DNA of 64,000 nucleotides, taken from assembly GCF_009659375.1 (NCBI RefSeq), contig NZ_WJQT01000009.1, positions 1 through 64,000 on the forward strand, written 5' to 3'. The notes under the pieces are model-generated. The model was given only the letters and a program-made list of their open reading frames with translations, had not been told where the DNA came from and ran no database searches. Positions 35,606 through 45,122 of the stretch are shown here, in pieces (positions within the stretch are counted from its first letter, which is position 1; each line of letters starts with the position of its first letter). The stretch comes from Fundicoccus ignavus (GTDB lineage Bacteria > Bacillota > Bacilli > Lactobacillales > Aerococcaceae). The translations under genes were made by a program, and so were the position numbers.

Positions 35606-37602
35606 GATTTTCTTCCCTCCAAAATGAAATTTTTGCTTAAAAAGTAATATTCAACAATAGATAGTATTACCATCAATAGAAGAATAAAATTGTTTACAGT
35701 TCTGTATCTTAAAATTTGAACGGACAAATAAACTGTAAATATTATAAAAACTGGAGTGAAAGCCACATCAAGAAAAATATCAAGATACGAGTAACCGAAG
35801 GTATATTTTATATAAATCTTTTTCGAATTCCTCTCAAACATAACCGCTATGATATGATTTAATGTGTATGCAATTAAGCATGTTAAAAACAATATAATTA
35901 ATAAATTATTAACAGTTTCCATCTCTATACCATTTATTAACATTCCTCTTTCGTCATATACCGAAATAGAGAAATTTAAAATTCCTGACAAACCTGATAA
36001 GTTTAATTCTTCGCTAATAGCTTCATAGGCTGAAAATTTTTCATTTTCGTTAACTTTATAAAAAAAACCACCATCAGAAACAAAAATATTTCCCCAGAAT
36101 AAATTAGTTGTAGTATTTTCATTTAATACTACAACTATAGGATCCGTAATCTTATTTCCGTTTGAAGGATCTCCAGTAAGAGAGTTATAAGTAAAATATT
36201 CTTGATTATTTTTTGAATGAATTACTTTGAATTCTGGAGTTATAGAATTACCATCGTCCTCCAATCTCCACTTTAAATCATAAGTATAATTTTTAATGAT
36301 TTCATTTTCTAATGCAATATACTTTTCTGGTATTATTAAATAGATTGTACCTTCGTAACTTTCTTCACTAAAGTTCATTGACTCAATTGTTTTAATCGGA
36401 TTTAACTCTAAGTAATTTTTGTCAACAGTGATTGAATTTCCTGAGGGACTTGTAATATAATTCTGATCATTTTTTTCAGTTACCAAAGACCCAACGTAAA
36501 GTGGTTTGTTTTCAGATGGATCATTTATATACATGAAATTGTATGAATCAACAATAAATGTCTCTTTCTTCTTGGAGACTAAATCATAAAATTTCTTGGC
36601 TTTTTTCTGATAATTCAACTCCTCAATTTCATTACTTCTATCTAATTGATTCGTAATATTTGTTTTAAATATATTTTCGGTGTTATTCCATGTTTCCAAA
36701 TAGTCACTGTTCTCCGTCAAATAAATAATCCTTTGGTTTATATCTTGAATATATACAAAATAAGCAAATAAACTAATTGTAAGTAGGCTTACGTGGATAA
36801 TCGGATAAAACTTCTTTCTACTTTTCTCCTTATACTTTACGTTTTTATATTCGAACAAAACGAATGAAAAATATAAAAATATGATTACACCTATTAAAAG
36901 AAATAGGGTTAGAAAAATGTTGGTAGTATAGCTCCACTTAATCGAGTAACCAATAAAAGATGATAAGAACATACCTAATGATCCACCGAATAAGCTCAAT
37001 ATAGCTAGAAAAAGTATTCTTCGAAAATAATATTTTATTAAGGTCCATTTTTCAACACCAAATAGCTGCTGTACCAATAATTGTCTACTCAACGTTTTAA
37101 CATGCAGGCGTAATAAATATACAAACAGCCCAAAAGACAATAAGAAAATAATCATGTAGCCTTTACTCGACTTATAAATATTACCTTTATTAATATCCGT
37201 AAAAAAAACATCGCCATACTCATTCAAAATACTTATGAGTTTTTTATTATCCCCTTTTGTATATAATGTCGTTGATACACCAGAATTTACTAAATACTCA
37301 AATTTTTTAACGGTAATATTAAGGTACGTATCAGGAATTTCTTTGAACTCTTCTGGCTTTGTCGTGTAAATTATTAAACTATCTTCACTTGTATAGTTGT
37401 ATTGAGAAATAATTTCTCCAGTGCCATTAATTTTGTCAATGTAATCATTCACGTTAAAATCATTAGTATCATAAATGTAATGTAATTCTTGAGAACCTTT
37501 GTATAAATAATCATCTAGGGTCTCTCCAGTAAAATAGACAGCCAATATTAAAGCTAACGTACCTGCAGTAAAAAAAACGATTAGATTTCTAAGTATATTC
37601 AT
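35599..37602 (-). CDS. Bacteriocin-associated integral membrane protein (lactococcin 972 type)
   Basis: The product of about 667 aa has an N-terminal membrane helix, a large loop, a group of helices around residues 155-290, a second large extracellular region (about 290-560), and a final group of helices to the C-terminus. This is the layout of the seven-helix bacteriocin-associated permease found beside lactococcin 972 genes. Start ATG 37602 has an AGAGGTG site, better than the GTG at 37617. It pairs with the ATPase downstream. Confidence 0.88.
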   Translation of the reverse strand: MNILRNLIVFFTAGTLALILAVYFTGETLDDYLYKGSQELHYIYDTNDFNVNDYIDKINGTGEIISQYNYTSEDSLIIYTTKPEEFKEIPDTYLNITVKKFEYLVNSGVSTTLYTKGDNKKLISILNEYGDVFFTDINKGNIYKSSKGYMIIFLLSFGLFVYLLRLHVKTLSRQLLVQQLFGVEKWTLIKYYFRRILFLAILSLFGGSLGMFLSSFIGYSIKWSYTTNIFLTLFLLIGVIIFLYFSFVLFEYKNVKYKEKSRKKFYPIIHVSLLTISLFAYFVYIQDINQRIIYLTENSDYLETWNNTENIFKTNITNQLDRSNEIEELNYQKKAKKFYDLVSKKKETFIVDSYNFMYINDPSENKPLYVGSLVTEKNDQNYITSPSGNSITVDKNYLELNPIKTIESMNFSEESYEGTIYLIIPEKYIALENEIIKNYTYDLKWRLEDDGNSITPEFKVIHSKNNQEYFTYNSLTGDPSNGNKITDPIVVVLNENTTTNLFWGNIFVSDGGFFYKVNENEKFSAYEAISEELNLSGLSGILNFSISVYDERGMLINGIEMETVNNLLIILFLTCLIAYTLNHIIAVMFERNSKKIYIKYTFGYSYLDIFLDVAFTPVFIIFTVYLSVQILRYRTVNNFILLLMVILSIVEYYFLSKNFILEGRKSW

Positions 37603-37623
37603 CTTCGCACCTCTCACATAAAA

Positions 37624-37660
37624 TAATAAAAGACTAGAAGTTTAATTCTAACCTTTTATT
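37624..37660 (-). terminator. Partial terminator after the bacteriocin gene
   Basis: AATAAAAG and CTTTTATT outer arms and CTAGA/TCTA inner arms form a hairpin between the bacteriocin and its transporter genes. Read-through would give less transporter than bacteriocin transcript. Confidence 0.6.
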
Positions 37661-37676
37661 GAAAAGATAATTGGTT

Positions 37677-38072
37677 CTACCAAGCGTCCCAGTATGCCTT
37701 ATTTCCTGTGAGCGTAGCATTCACATATGAGGTTGCCCAAACGCCAAGTTCTTGAATATCACGTTTACCTACTCCATTCCCATTTTTCGCAGTAGCACTA
37801 TGTTTCTTTCCATTGTGCAGATATTCAGAATATACTTTAGTTCCATTGACACCATGATACCACTGGCCACCCCCAACACTCTCATAAGCAAAAGGTTTAA
37901 TCTGAATCAAATTGTTTTCTCCTGGTTCATAGATGACATCTACAGAACCTCCTTCGTAAGTGGCTTCATAAGCTTCTTCGGGAACCTCTGCAAATATAGA
38001 ACTTTCATGTAAAAATGTTTGACCAATTGTTCCAATAGCTATCAGCGACAGTAACATTTTTTTCAATGACAT
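37677..38072 (-). CDS. Lactococcin 972-family bacteriocin precursor
   Basis: The C-terminal 66 residues match lactococcin 972: GGGQWYHGVNGTKVYSEYLH, then HSATAKNG, GVWATSYVNATLTGN and a final aromatic-rich KAYWDAW. Lactococcin 972 blocks septum formation by binding lipid II. The precursor starts with a signal peptide (KKMLLSLIAIGTIG). Between signal and core lie about 40 extra acidic residues absent from the 91-aa lactococcin 972 precursor. The start could be ATG 38072 or TTG 38066, which has better spacing from AAAGGAAG. Confidence 0.93.
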   Translation of the reverse strand: MSLKKMLLSLIAIGTIGQTFLHESSIFAEVPEEAYEATYEGGSVDVIYEPGENNLIQIKPFAYESVGGGQWYHGVNGTKVYSEYLHNGKKHSATAKNGNGVGKRDIQELGVWATSYVNATLTGNKAYWDAW

Positions 38073-38756
38073 CACTTCCTTTAATTTGATACTTTAATTA
38101 TTAAACATTGCGAAAAATAATAAAGAAAAAAATAGTAGCATTATGTTAACTTTGGTTTACAAAGCGAAAAAACAATCGCAATTTTGATTAACACCACTAA
38201 ATTAGCCTAATAGTTATCAGAGATTGAGACGTGAGAAGGGTGAAGGGTGAAGGGTGAAAAACTGCTTGGATGGTCTCTGGTTTGAGTTTGGCACGTTTCG
38301 GATTAAGGTAAAATTCTATAGGAACAGCCTCTCCCACACAAAAAATCCATCTGCTTACTCTTGGTTGAGATGGCAACTTTTGTGTTCAAAAACGAAATGG
38401 ATTTATCCAGTGGAATTTTTTGACTTTATCAAAAACACATCTTCAATTAACTCCTTAAATGGGAAGAAATGATTTGCTAATTCAAAGGACCTATTTCACT
38501 TATTGAATTTGGCTGCGCATCCTAGATGTTTCATCAAGCATTTTCTACACAATGAAAAGCTTATTAAAACTTTGACATTTAGTTTTCTCCTCACAAAGAA
38601 ACAAACTGAATATCAAGGTAATTCTTTAACTAGATGATATTAGCACGTTACTAATCTTACAAAACCAAACTTTGAAATTTTGGATCTCTATCAGTAATGA
38701 AAATAAAACTGAACCATGTTATAATAATGTTACAAAATAGGAGAGGAGAAATGTCG
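38073..38756. other. Intergenic region upstream of bacteriocin and XRE genes
   Basis: No convincing gene in about 680 bases. It must hold the divergent promoters of the bacteriocin (minus) and XRE (plus) genes, which I could not fix. A GAAGGGT heptamer is repeated three times near 38235-38256. A 72-codon plus-strand frame at 38254 has no ribosome site and is not supported. Confidence 0.5.
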
Positions 38757-39269
38757 ATGGATGAATTTGGTTTTCACTTAATAATTAAAAAAATCAGAAG
38801 TGAAGAAAATCTTACCCAACAAGATTTAGCAGAATTGCTCCTTGTATCGAGACAAACTATTTCTAAGTGGGAGCGCAATTTGGCAACCCCAGATTTTAAT
38901 TCTATAAAAGTTCTATCTCAAAAATTTCCGACATACTTCTCATCATTTCCACCAGTTCGTCATAAAGACTCGACTTCTCAAAAAAAGGAACACGTAAATC
39001 AATTCATTAATATTGCTAGTGTGCTATTTTTATTCTTTATTTTACTTTTCATCAGCTTAATCGCTCTAATTCAAAAGGGTTTTTTTGAAGCCGAGCACGG
39101 ATATTTAACTTGGATTTTGCTGGTTTTAATTAGTGTTTCTGGATTTCACACAGTATATGGAATCATAAAAATAATCCAAAAGAAAGAAAATTCATTCAAT
39201 ATTTATGTATCATTATTTATTGTATTGATCTTATTCATGATTGTTTTATATTCAGAAGGATTTATCTGA
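38757..39269 (+). CDS. XRE-family regulator with membrane domain
   Basis: The product of about 170 aa has an N-terminal XRE-type helix-turn-helix (LTQQDLAELLLVSRQTISKWE, shown in part around residues 18-40), then a linker and three hydrophobic segments near residues 85-107, 119-140 and 147-168. Membrane-bound XRE regulators of this type often control bacteriocin or stress genes. I start at ATG 38757, eight bases from AGGAG; ATG 38751 is too close. It diverges from the bacteriocin gene and may regulate it. Confidence 0.85.
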   Translation: MDEFGFHLIIKKIRSEENLTQQDLAELLLVSRQTISKWERNLATPDFNSIKVLSQKFPTYFSSFPPVRHKDSTSQKKEHVNQFINIASVLFLFFILLFISLIALIQKGFFEAEHGYLTWILLVLISVSGFHTVYGIIKIIQKKENSFNIYVSLFIVLILFMIVLYSEGFI

Positions 39270-39922
39270 GTAAACTTTTGATATAGGGGCGATAATCCTA
39301 TTAAACACGCTAAAATTTGTAGTACTAATACACATTTATGACGCGAGGCGTTTTCTATGCATGCTAAGAGTACCTAAATCTCCTTATCAATCAAAAATTT
39401 GTCACATATTTGCAGGCTTCTACCCCCTTCGCAGTAAGGTCACGCAACTGATTATCATGATTTTATTCAGCACGTCGAACGAAAAAACGTTAACGGTCCT
39501 CTTGATTGTCCTCTCTATTCAAATAGTCTAGCAATAAATATCCAGAAACTGCCAACGTTTAAAATATACAAACTCTCCTGGTGACGGTCGAAAGCTTTCC
39601 GAATACCCTTGGTACTAGCAGCAGAAACCAGTAATACCACTAACTTAAGCCTGGCTTTCTTGGCGTCAGCCTCACCACCCCACCAGCTACGTTCAACATA
39701 CAGTTTTGCTGAGCGCGGTACAAAGAGCAAACGACGCACAGCCAAGGACTTCACAGGCGACAAACACAACCGGACAGTCAGATCAAATGCTAATCTTAGC
39801 GATAATATTATCGTGTTGAAATTTTGCAGTAAGTAACTTACACAAATGCGTTCATCCGTCATTTCGTTTCATGAATGATCAACATGAGCAGTAAGAGTGC
39901 AACGAATGTATAGGCTACATTT
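39270..39922. other. Eroded region, no gene recognised
   Basis: No supported gene. Around 39690-39780 short blocks such as GAGCGCGGTACAAAG and CAGCCAAGGACTT look like an eroded copy of dispersed repeat A. A 115-codon minus-strand frame (39515-39862) is an accident of this sequence. Confidence 0.5.
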
Positions 39923-40255
39923 TGTACTGATCCCCAAAAGTTAGAGTGAAAAATCTAACCTTTGGGGATTATTTTGTATATCGAAAAATATTCAGTTGAT
40001 TTCAAACTTATGATAGCCCAAGAGTATCTACAAGGAACTATGGGTGCTCGAGTATTAGCTAGAAAATATGATATATCAAGTAAGTATTTGGTAACTAATT
40101 GATCAATCAATACAAGCTGAATATTGTGGACCAAAAGCTCAAAAGTATGGGTTTTAGCTATATTCAAAACGAATATAAACAGACAAGAGAACGGAACATG
40201 ATCCCAACTAATCTTGATGAACGTTTCTTTATCTCATTAAAATATAATAGTGACT
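39923..40255 (+). mobile_element. IS150/IS3-type insertion sequence relic
   Basis: The relic starts with TGTACTGATCCCCAAAAGTTAGA-like sequence, the typical end of IS150-group elements. A frame from about 39975 reads YSVDFKLMIAQEYLQG, then ARKYDISSKYLV, as in the OrfA helix-turn-helix, and is broken by a stop near 40101. The next frame continues with INQYKLN, so at least one frameshift is present. OrfB and the right end are missing. Confidence 0.8.
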
Positions 40256-40361
40256 AGTCCACTTCTACCTTCATTGATTCATCTGATACAGAATAATTAG
40301 AAACCCTCAGTCTATTCCGAGGCCATGAAATTATATTTAGCAATTCTAACTTGATAATACA

Positions 40362-40590
40362 ACTTTATTTTTGTTGGAATACTTGACGTAGCTCAGCGAC
40401 TTGTTTTCCAAAGCGGTACAAAGGGCAATCGGCGTAGCTTGCTCTGACTTTGAGCACAGCGAAGTAGACAGAGCCTAGCCGATTGAGCTGGAAAAGCACG
40501 AACGTCAGTGAGGTTTTGAAAGCGACCACCGCCTTGGATAAACAACAAGCTGAGCGCAGCATAAACACTCTTAAATCGCCCCTTACCTTA
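40362..40590 (-). repeat. Dispersed repeat A, near-complete copy
   Basis: About 230 bases with the ordered blocks TTTTGTTGGAATACTTGACG, GTTTTCCAAAGCGGTACAAA, CGGCGTAGCTTGCTCTGAC, CCTAGCCGATTGAGCTGGAA, AAAGCGACCACCGCCTTGGA and AAGCTGAGCGCAG. Both ends share CAAGGCGG/CCAAAGCGG type inverted sequence, so the element can fold on itself. Copies lie only in gene-free gaps. Confidence 0.85.
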
Positions 40591-40603
40591 TAAACCCATA
40601 CAC

Positions 40604-40653
40604 GAAAAAAGTCACACAACCGACTGCAAAATAAAAGCAGTAAGCTGTGTGAC
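40604..40653 (-). terminator. Terminator of the NRDE-ArAE unit
   Basis: GTCACACA and TGTGTGAC arms with an inner GACTGC/GCAGT stem; on the minus strand it ends in TTTTTT. Confidence 0.82.
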
Positions 40654-40666
40654 CTATTTCAATTTA

Positions 40667-41656
40667 TTAACGAGGAGAAAAACGATTCTGATACGTTGAT
40701 GGATCCATATGCACAAAGAAATTGCGTTTGACCTCCAAGAAACGTTCGAAATCCGTTAACATCTGGAATAATAAAGCACGACTTTCAAACTCATCACGAC
40801 TCTTAGGTAAGTCTGAATCTCGGAAAATACGATACAGTTGCGAAATATTATCCAACAACTCTGTCCCCGTATTCAATTCGTGAAACTCATCAGCAGTCAA
40901 ATGGAATAACTGTGCCATAATCGCATTCGATTCAGTAGCTAAATGAATGTCTGGTAGAATATCCATCATATGTTGCATAATACGGATTTGTTCACGACGC
41001 ATCGTAATATAATTCAAGAAATAATCCGAATTACGGAACAACTGATTATCATATTCCGTCAAAGCAATCTCGTTCATTTGTGTTAACAAATGATTTAACC
41101 AACGACAGCCTTGATGAATTTCATTAAAATGATCAGGCTTTTCAGTTAAGGCGTCACCCATCATCTTCAATATATCACGCATTTGACTCTCGATTTCTTC
41201 TTTTAGCTGTTCCAACTGTTTAGCATAAGACGGCATCCACAAATGAAACACTAAGGCCATCATCGCGCCAATCGTCATCAACAATAAGCCATTGAGTTGC
41301 CATTGCCAAGCAATGCTTTCCGCCAACATAAAATGCGTGACCAGAACGGAACACGGCGCAATCCCATCTTGCAAACGTAGACGATACGCCAAGGGAACAT
41401 ACAGCGCCAAGTAACTACCAAAGCCTAGCAAATTAAAGCCAACGAAATAAAAGATTGCACTCGCAATCGCAAACGCCAATAAAGTTGATAAAAAGCGTGC
41501 AATCGCCGTATTGAATGATGCTTTACGCGTATCCAAGACACTCAATATCGCCACTATTCCAGCCGCCAAGGGATTCTGCAAATTCAATACCTGAGCCAGC
41601 AAAATTGAAGCTAAAGCCGCTAATACAATCTTGATCGTTCTCTGGACAATATTCAC
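40667..41656 (-). CDS. Aromatic acid exporter family protein (ArAE/FUSC-like)
   Basis: The 329-aa protein has about four hydrophobic segments in the first 140 residues (from VLAALASILLAQVL to LLMTIGAMMALVFHLWM), then a soluble helical C-terminal domain rich in HEL and RR residues, matching the DUF939/ArAE_1 plus C-terminal domain layout. The family is linked to efflux of aromatic acids, but the substrate here is unknown. It starts with GTG, sharing bases with the stop codon of the NRDE gene (TAGTG), so the two are coupled. Confidence 0.85.
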   Translation of the reverse strand: MNIVQRTIKIVLAALASILLAQVLNLQNPLAAGIVAILSVLDTRKASFNTAIARFLSTLLAFAIASAIFYFVGFNLLGFGSYLALYVPLAYRLRLQDGIAPCSVLVTHFMLAESIAWQWQLNGLLLMTIGAMMALVFHLWMPSYAKQLEQLKEEIESQMRDILKMMGDALTEKPDHFNEIHQGCRWLNHLLTQMNEIALTEYDNQLFRNSDYFLNYITMRREQIRIMQHMMDILPDIHLATESNAIMAQLFHLTADEFHELNTGTELLDNISQLYRIFRDSDLPKSRDEFESRALLFQMLTDFERFLEVKRNFFVHMDPSTYQNRFSPR

Positions 41657-42495
41657 TACTCTGTCACCTCATTTGTTGGAAAATCGACCGGTAAGATATT
41701 TTGCTCACACGATCCTAATTTAAATTTCTTTTCAGTCACTTCGATCACCATTTCTTGATTATAACGCAATTCCTTTGTTGTCACCCAACCATCATGCCCG
41801 ACTAAAATGACTGTCGTACCAACCGTCCCGAAATAATCACCTTTAATAAATATCGACGAATTCTGTCGCGCTACCTCTAACGATAACTCCGTTGGTACAA
41901 TCGTCAAATTGTCCGACGGCACACCATCTTGGAATAAAGCCACTAAATCATCCACCTCAAGCGATGACGCTGCAGCCCCCTCATTAGTCGCCTCCAAATA
42001 ATTCGTCAGCAAGGCCATTGACCGCATCTCTTTATGCTTGGTCAAATCATCGTACGTATTCCCAACACTGTGCACAGACTGTTGATAACGCTCAACACGA
42101 TCCTCCACATTCGAATACACCCATAATTCCCCCGTCAAAGACCCGAAAATTAAATGATATCCCTCATAAGACGAACGCGACTCACGCAACATTTCTAAAT
42201 ACTCCTCCGCCGAAGCCGAACCATTTAGAAAATCACTCACTAAACGCCCCCGCGACACCGGAGCCACAGGCTGCCACTGCGTGAACGGATGATTCGTCAA
42301 CGTCGCAAAACGCCCCGAACGCGTCAGACCTAACCAAGTCCCACCATACTCTAAATCACGCCCAGCTAACAATTCCGGATAATCATCCCAGAAATGCATC
42401 GCAGCACTCGGACGCGCATAACGCTCATCCCGATTCGCCAACAAAACCAACGCATAATCCGAATGAAATCCCTGCGCAAACGTCACTAAACACAT
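41656..42495 (-). CDS. NRDE family (TANGO2-like) protein
   Basis: The product of about 279 aa starts with MCLVTFAQ and has the NRDE motif in LLANRDERYARP, the hallmark of the TANGO2/NRDE family, thought to have an Ntn-hydrolase fold with a conserved second-residue cysteine. I start at ATG 42495 because this puts Cys at position 2, as in the family, and AGAGGGG lies upstream. Later conserved segments are GGTWLGL and TLTNHPF-like. Biochemical role is unknown in bacteria. Confidence 0.9.
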   Translation of the reverse strand: MCLVTFAQGFHSDYALVLLANRDERYARPSAAMHFWDDYPELLAGRDLEYGGTWLGLTRSGRFATLTNHPFTQWQPVAPVSRGRLVSDFLNGSASAEEYLEMLRESRSSYEGYHLIFGSLTGELWVYSNVEDRVERYQQSVHSVGNTYDDLTKHKEMRSMALLTNYLEATNEGAAASSLEVDDLVALFQDGVPSDNLTIVPTELSLEVARQNSSIFIKGDYFGTVGTTVILVGHDGWVTTKELRYNQEMVIEVTEKKFKLGSCEQNILPVDFPTNEVTE

Positions 42496-42688
42496 CCCAC
42501 ACACCCCTCTCTCAATTCAATCAAACTAAATTATACACTATAACTCAGCCCCCCGTCCAAAACATGTTATAATCAACTCATATCAAAATATGCAACCACA
42601 TCTGCTGGCGCGACACAACCCTTCCTAAACAAGCGCCCAATGTGAAAAAATAGCTATAAATAAACACGATTTATCGGAGGAACAGTCT

Positions 42689-43600
42689 ATGACAAGCAAT
42701 TGGCAACACTTAGTACAATATTACGAAACCGATGCCGCTGGCATCGTCCACCATTCCAACTATGTGCGTTGGTTTGAAGAAGCTCGCACTTGGTTAATGA
42801 GTGACTTAGGCTATGACTACGCACAAATGGAAGCTGACGGCGTCGTCGTACCCGTACTTGCGATTGACGCAAACTTTAAACGCATGACGAAATTTGGAGA
42901 AAAAGTGAATATCGCTGCACATGTCTCGCAATTTAACGGCGTTACGATGACACTAGCTTACGAAATAACCGACACCGAGACTGATAAAGTCAAAGCCTTC
43001 GGAACCAGCCGTCATGCTTTCTTAAGCAAAGATACTTACCGCCCTATTTCTTTACGCCGTCAATTACCGTCCGTTTATGACTTGTTCAAAACAAATTTTG
43101 AAGCCAACTTATCCGAAGACACAGACACGACGAACCATCGCAAGCGCCAAGCAACGGATTCTTACGACTTTACAACAGCATCTACTTTAACGTTACAAAG
43201 AAAAGTTCAATTATACGAAACTGATCAAATGGCGATTGTTCACCATTCAAACTTCTTCCGTATGTTTGAAGAAGCACGTACTGAGCTAATGGCACAAATT
43301 GACTTTTCTGAGAAACAACAACTTGAAATGGGCTTATTAGCTCCCATGACTCAAGCTGTCGCTGACTACAAAACCATGATGCGCTTTGGTGAATCGATTA
43401 AAATTAGTGCTAAAGTTGGTAAAGTGGAAGGTAATCAGATTATCATTGCCTACCAAATTCTTGATGTCGAAACCGGTGACCTACGCTCTGTCGGTCATAC
43501 TAAGATGCAAGTAATTGCCTTAAACGGTGACCGCACTTTCCAATTAACAGATGCTTTACCTGATTTATACGCACGCTTAGTAGCTTTAACTGAAAACTAA
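42689..43600 (+). CDS. Tandem hotdog thioesterase (fused YbgC-like domains)
   Basis: The 303-aa protein contains two 4HBT hotdog domains in one chain (about 1-135 and 168-300). Each has the catalytic motif: ETDAAGIVHHSNYVRWFEEAR in the first (shown in part) and ETDQMAIVHHSNFFRMFEEA in the second. Acyl-CoA thioesterases of this type normally work as dimers or tetramers of single domains; the fusion would build a dimer in one chain. GGAGG precedes the ATG. Substrate is probably an acyl-CoA. Confidence 0.9.
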   Translation: MTSNWQHLVQYYETDAAGIVHHSNYVRWFEEARTWLMSDLGYDYAQMEADGVVVPVLAIDANFKRMTKFGEKVNIAAHVSQFNGVTMTLAYEITDTETDKVKAFGTSRHAFLSKDTYRPISLRRQLPSVYDLFKTNFEANLSEDTDTTNHRKRQATDSYDFTTASTLTLQRKVQLYETDQMAIVHHSNFFRMFEEARTELMAQIDFSEKQQLEMGLLAPMTQAVADYKTMMRFGESIKISAKVGKVEGNQIIIAYQILDVETGDLRSVGHTKMQVIALNGDRTFQLTDALPDLYARLVALTEN

Positions 43601-43601
43601 C

Positions 43602-43645
43602 TAAAACTCCCGCTCTCATGCGATTGAATGAGAGCGGGAGTTTTA
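43602..43645. terminator. Bidirectional terminator
   Basis: AAAACTCCCGCTCTCAT and ATGAGAGCGGGAGTTTT are perfect 17-bp arms around an eight-base loop, serving both converging genes. Confidence 0.92.
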
Positions 43646-43662
43646 GTTTTAACTTAATTAAA

Positions 43663-44652
43663 TTAGTTCGTATTTTGGATTCTTAAAACGAGTTTACCGT
43701 TGCCTTTTTTCGTTAGAATAATTTCGTGTGCATGGCGCGCTTCTTCTAATGGTAAGACATCACCAACCAGTGGTAGAATTTCACCTTCATTGACCAGTTC
43801 AGTTAAGGCTTGATAGGCAGCGTAAGTCGCGTCTGCATCCAGATTAATGGCGCTCATCCCCAAGATATCTAGACCTTTGGTCATCGTATGGCGAGGGTCA
43901 ATTTCAATTTTCCCGCGCGAACCCAGAATAACAATACGACCTTCATTGCGAGCAATTTCCATATCCGTATCTAAGTTGTGATTGGCTAACATTTCGACAA
44001 TCACTGTTGGACCCAAGCCGTCGGTTGCCGCCATAATTTCATCGTGTTGGCCGTCGCGCACATGATTAATGGCAGCATCCGCTCCTAAAGCACGAATCAA
44101 TTTGCGACCTTCTTCAGTACTGGACGAAGCCACCACTTTAGCACCGATTGCTTTAGCAATTTGGATGGCGGTCAGCCCTACCGCGCCACTACCTCCGTGA
44201 ATAAAGACCGTATCCTGTTCTGTCACTTGTCCTCTTAAGACAATTGCTTGGTAAGCGGCTAGTCCTGGAATACCCAAGGCCGCTCCTTGTTCAAAACTCA
44301 ACTCGTCAGTCAGTGGATGCACTGAAGCCGCATCAACGACCACTTTCTCAGCATAAGTTCCGGTATTGCGAACGGCCATAAAGCCACCAATATACACGCG
44401 GTCGCCCACTTTAATATGCGTCACGTCTTCACCTAATGCATCAACCACCCCTGCTCCATCAAAGCCAGGTGTATAAGGAAGTTCTGGAATATAGGCGCCA
44501 TAAGTGCCTGTACGGGCATACGCTTCGTTCGGGTTAACGCCTGCTGCATGCACACTTACACGTACTTCGCGCGCTCCAGGTACTGGTTCTGGAATCTCCA
44601 CTACTTGTAACACTTCGGGTCCACCAAATTTATTTACTTGAATTGCTTTCAT
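43663..44652 (-). CDS. NADPH:quinone oxidoreductase (zinc-free MDR family)
   Basis: The 329-aa protein is a medium-chain dehydrogenase of the quinone oxidoreductase group. It has the N-terminal GroES-like domain with AAGVNPNEAYARTG, the nucleotide motif FIHGGSGAVGLTAIQIAKA and no cysteine zinc ligands. It probably reduces quinones or enones with NADPH. It is monocistronic and converges on the thioesterase gene. Confidence 0.9.
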   Translation of the reverse strand: MKAIQVNKFGGPEVLQVVEIPEPVPGAREVRVSVHAAGVNPNEAYARTGTYGAYIPELPYTPGFDGAGVVDALGEDVTHIKVGDRVYIGGFMAVRNTGTYAEKVVVDAASVHPLTDELSFEQGAALGIPGLAAYQAIVLRGQVTEQDTVFIHGGSGAVGLTAIQIAKAIGAKVVASSSTEEGRKLIRALGADAAINHVRDGQHDEIMAATDGLGPTVIVEMLANHNLDTDMEIARNEGRIVILGSRGKIEIDPRHTMTKGLDILGMSAINLDADATYAAYQALTELVNEGEILPLVGDVLPLEEARHAHEIILTKKGNGKLVLRIQNTN

Positions 44653-44860
44653 CTTGCCTCCACCTTTCTGTCTCGCTTAGCTATATTGTAACCGATTTTA
44701 CAACATAATAGGTGATTTAAAGATTGCTCTTTTTCAAAAGAAATTTATCGTTTATGTTTTTATCTGTTATCGTTGCTTTTCTTTCTTCAGACAAACATTA
44801 AAGTAGCTAATTATCATTATATTTTTGATTTCTATCACAATATTGATTAGGACGTATTCT

Positions 44861-45122
44861 ATCGTGTCAACTCAGAATTGCAGTCGACACATTGAGTAGG
44901 TTAACGTGCTAACTCAGTCGACCAGTCGACACATTAGATTCAGATGTTCACTATTTATGCACATTTTTATCCGAAACTTCTCATTTTCCACAAGAAAATC
45001 CCCACATTACCAACTGAAAAACCGCCAATATTTTATATTTTTTCTTATCGTGCCAACTCAGAATTCCAGTCGACACATTGAGTAGGTTAATGTGCTAACT
45101 CAGTCGACCAGTCGACACATTA
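44861..45122. repeat. Two copies of palindromic dispersed repeat C
   Basis: Two 75-base units (44861-44937 and 45049-45122) carry GTGTCAACTCAGAATT or GTGCCAACTCAGAATT, CAGTCGACACATTGAG and CAGTCGACCAGTCGACACAT. The same words build the 175-bp array at 30541-31317. The units contain nested palindromes centred on GTCGAC. Confidence 0.85.

Noticed and set aside
39515-39862. 115-codon minus-strand frame
   Set aside because: Lies over an eroded repeat A and non-coding sequence, with no ribosome site and atypical composition.
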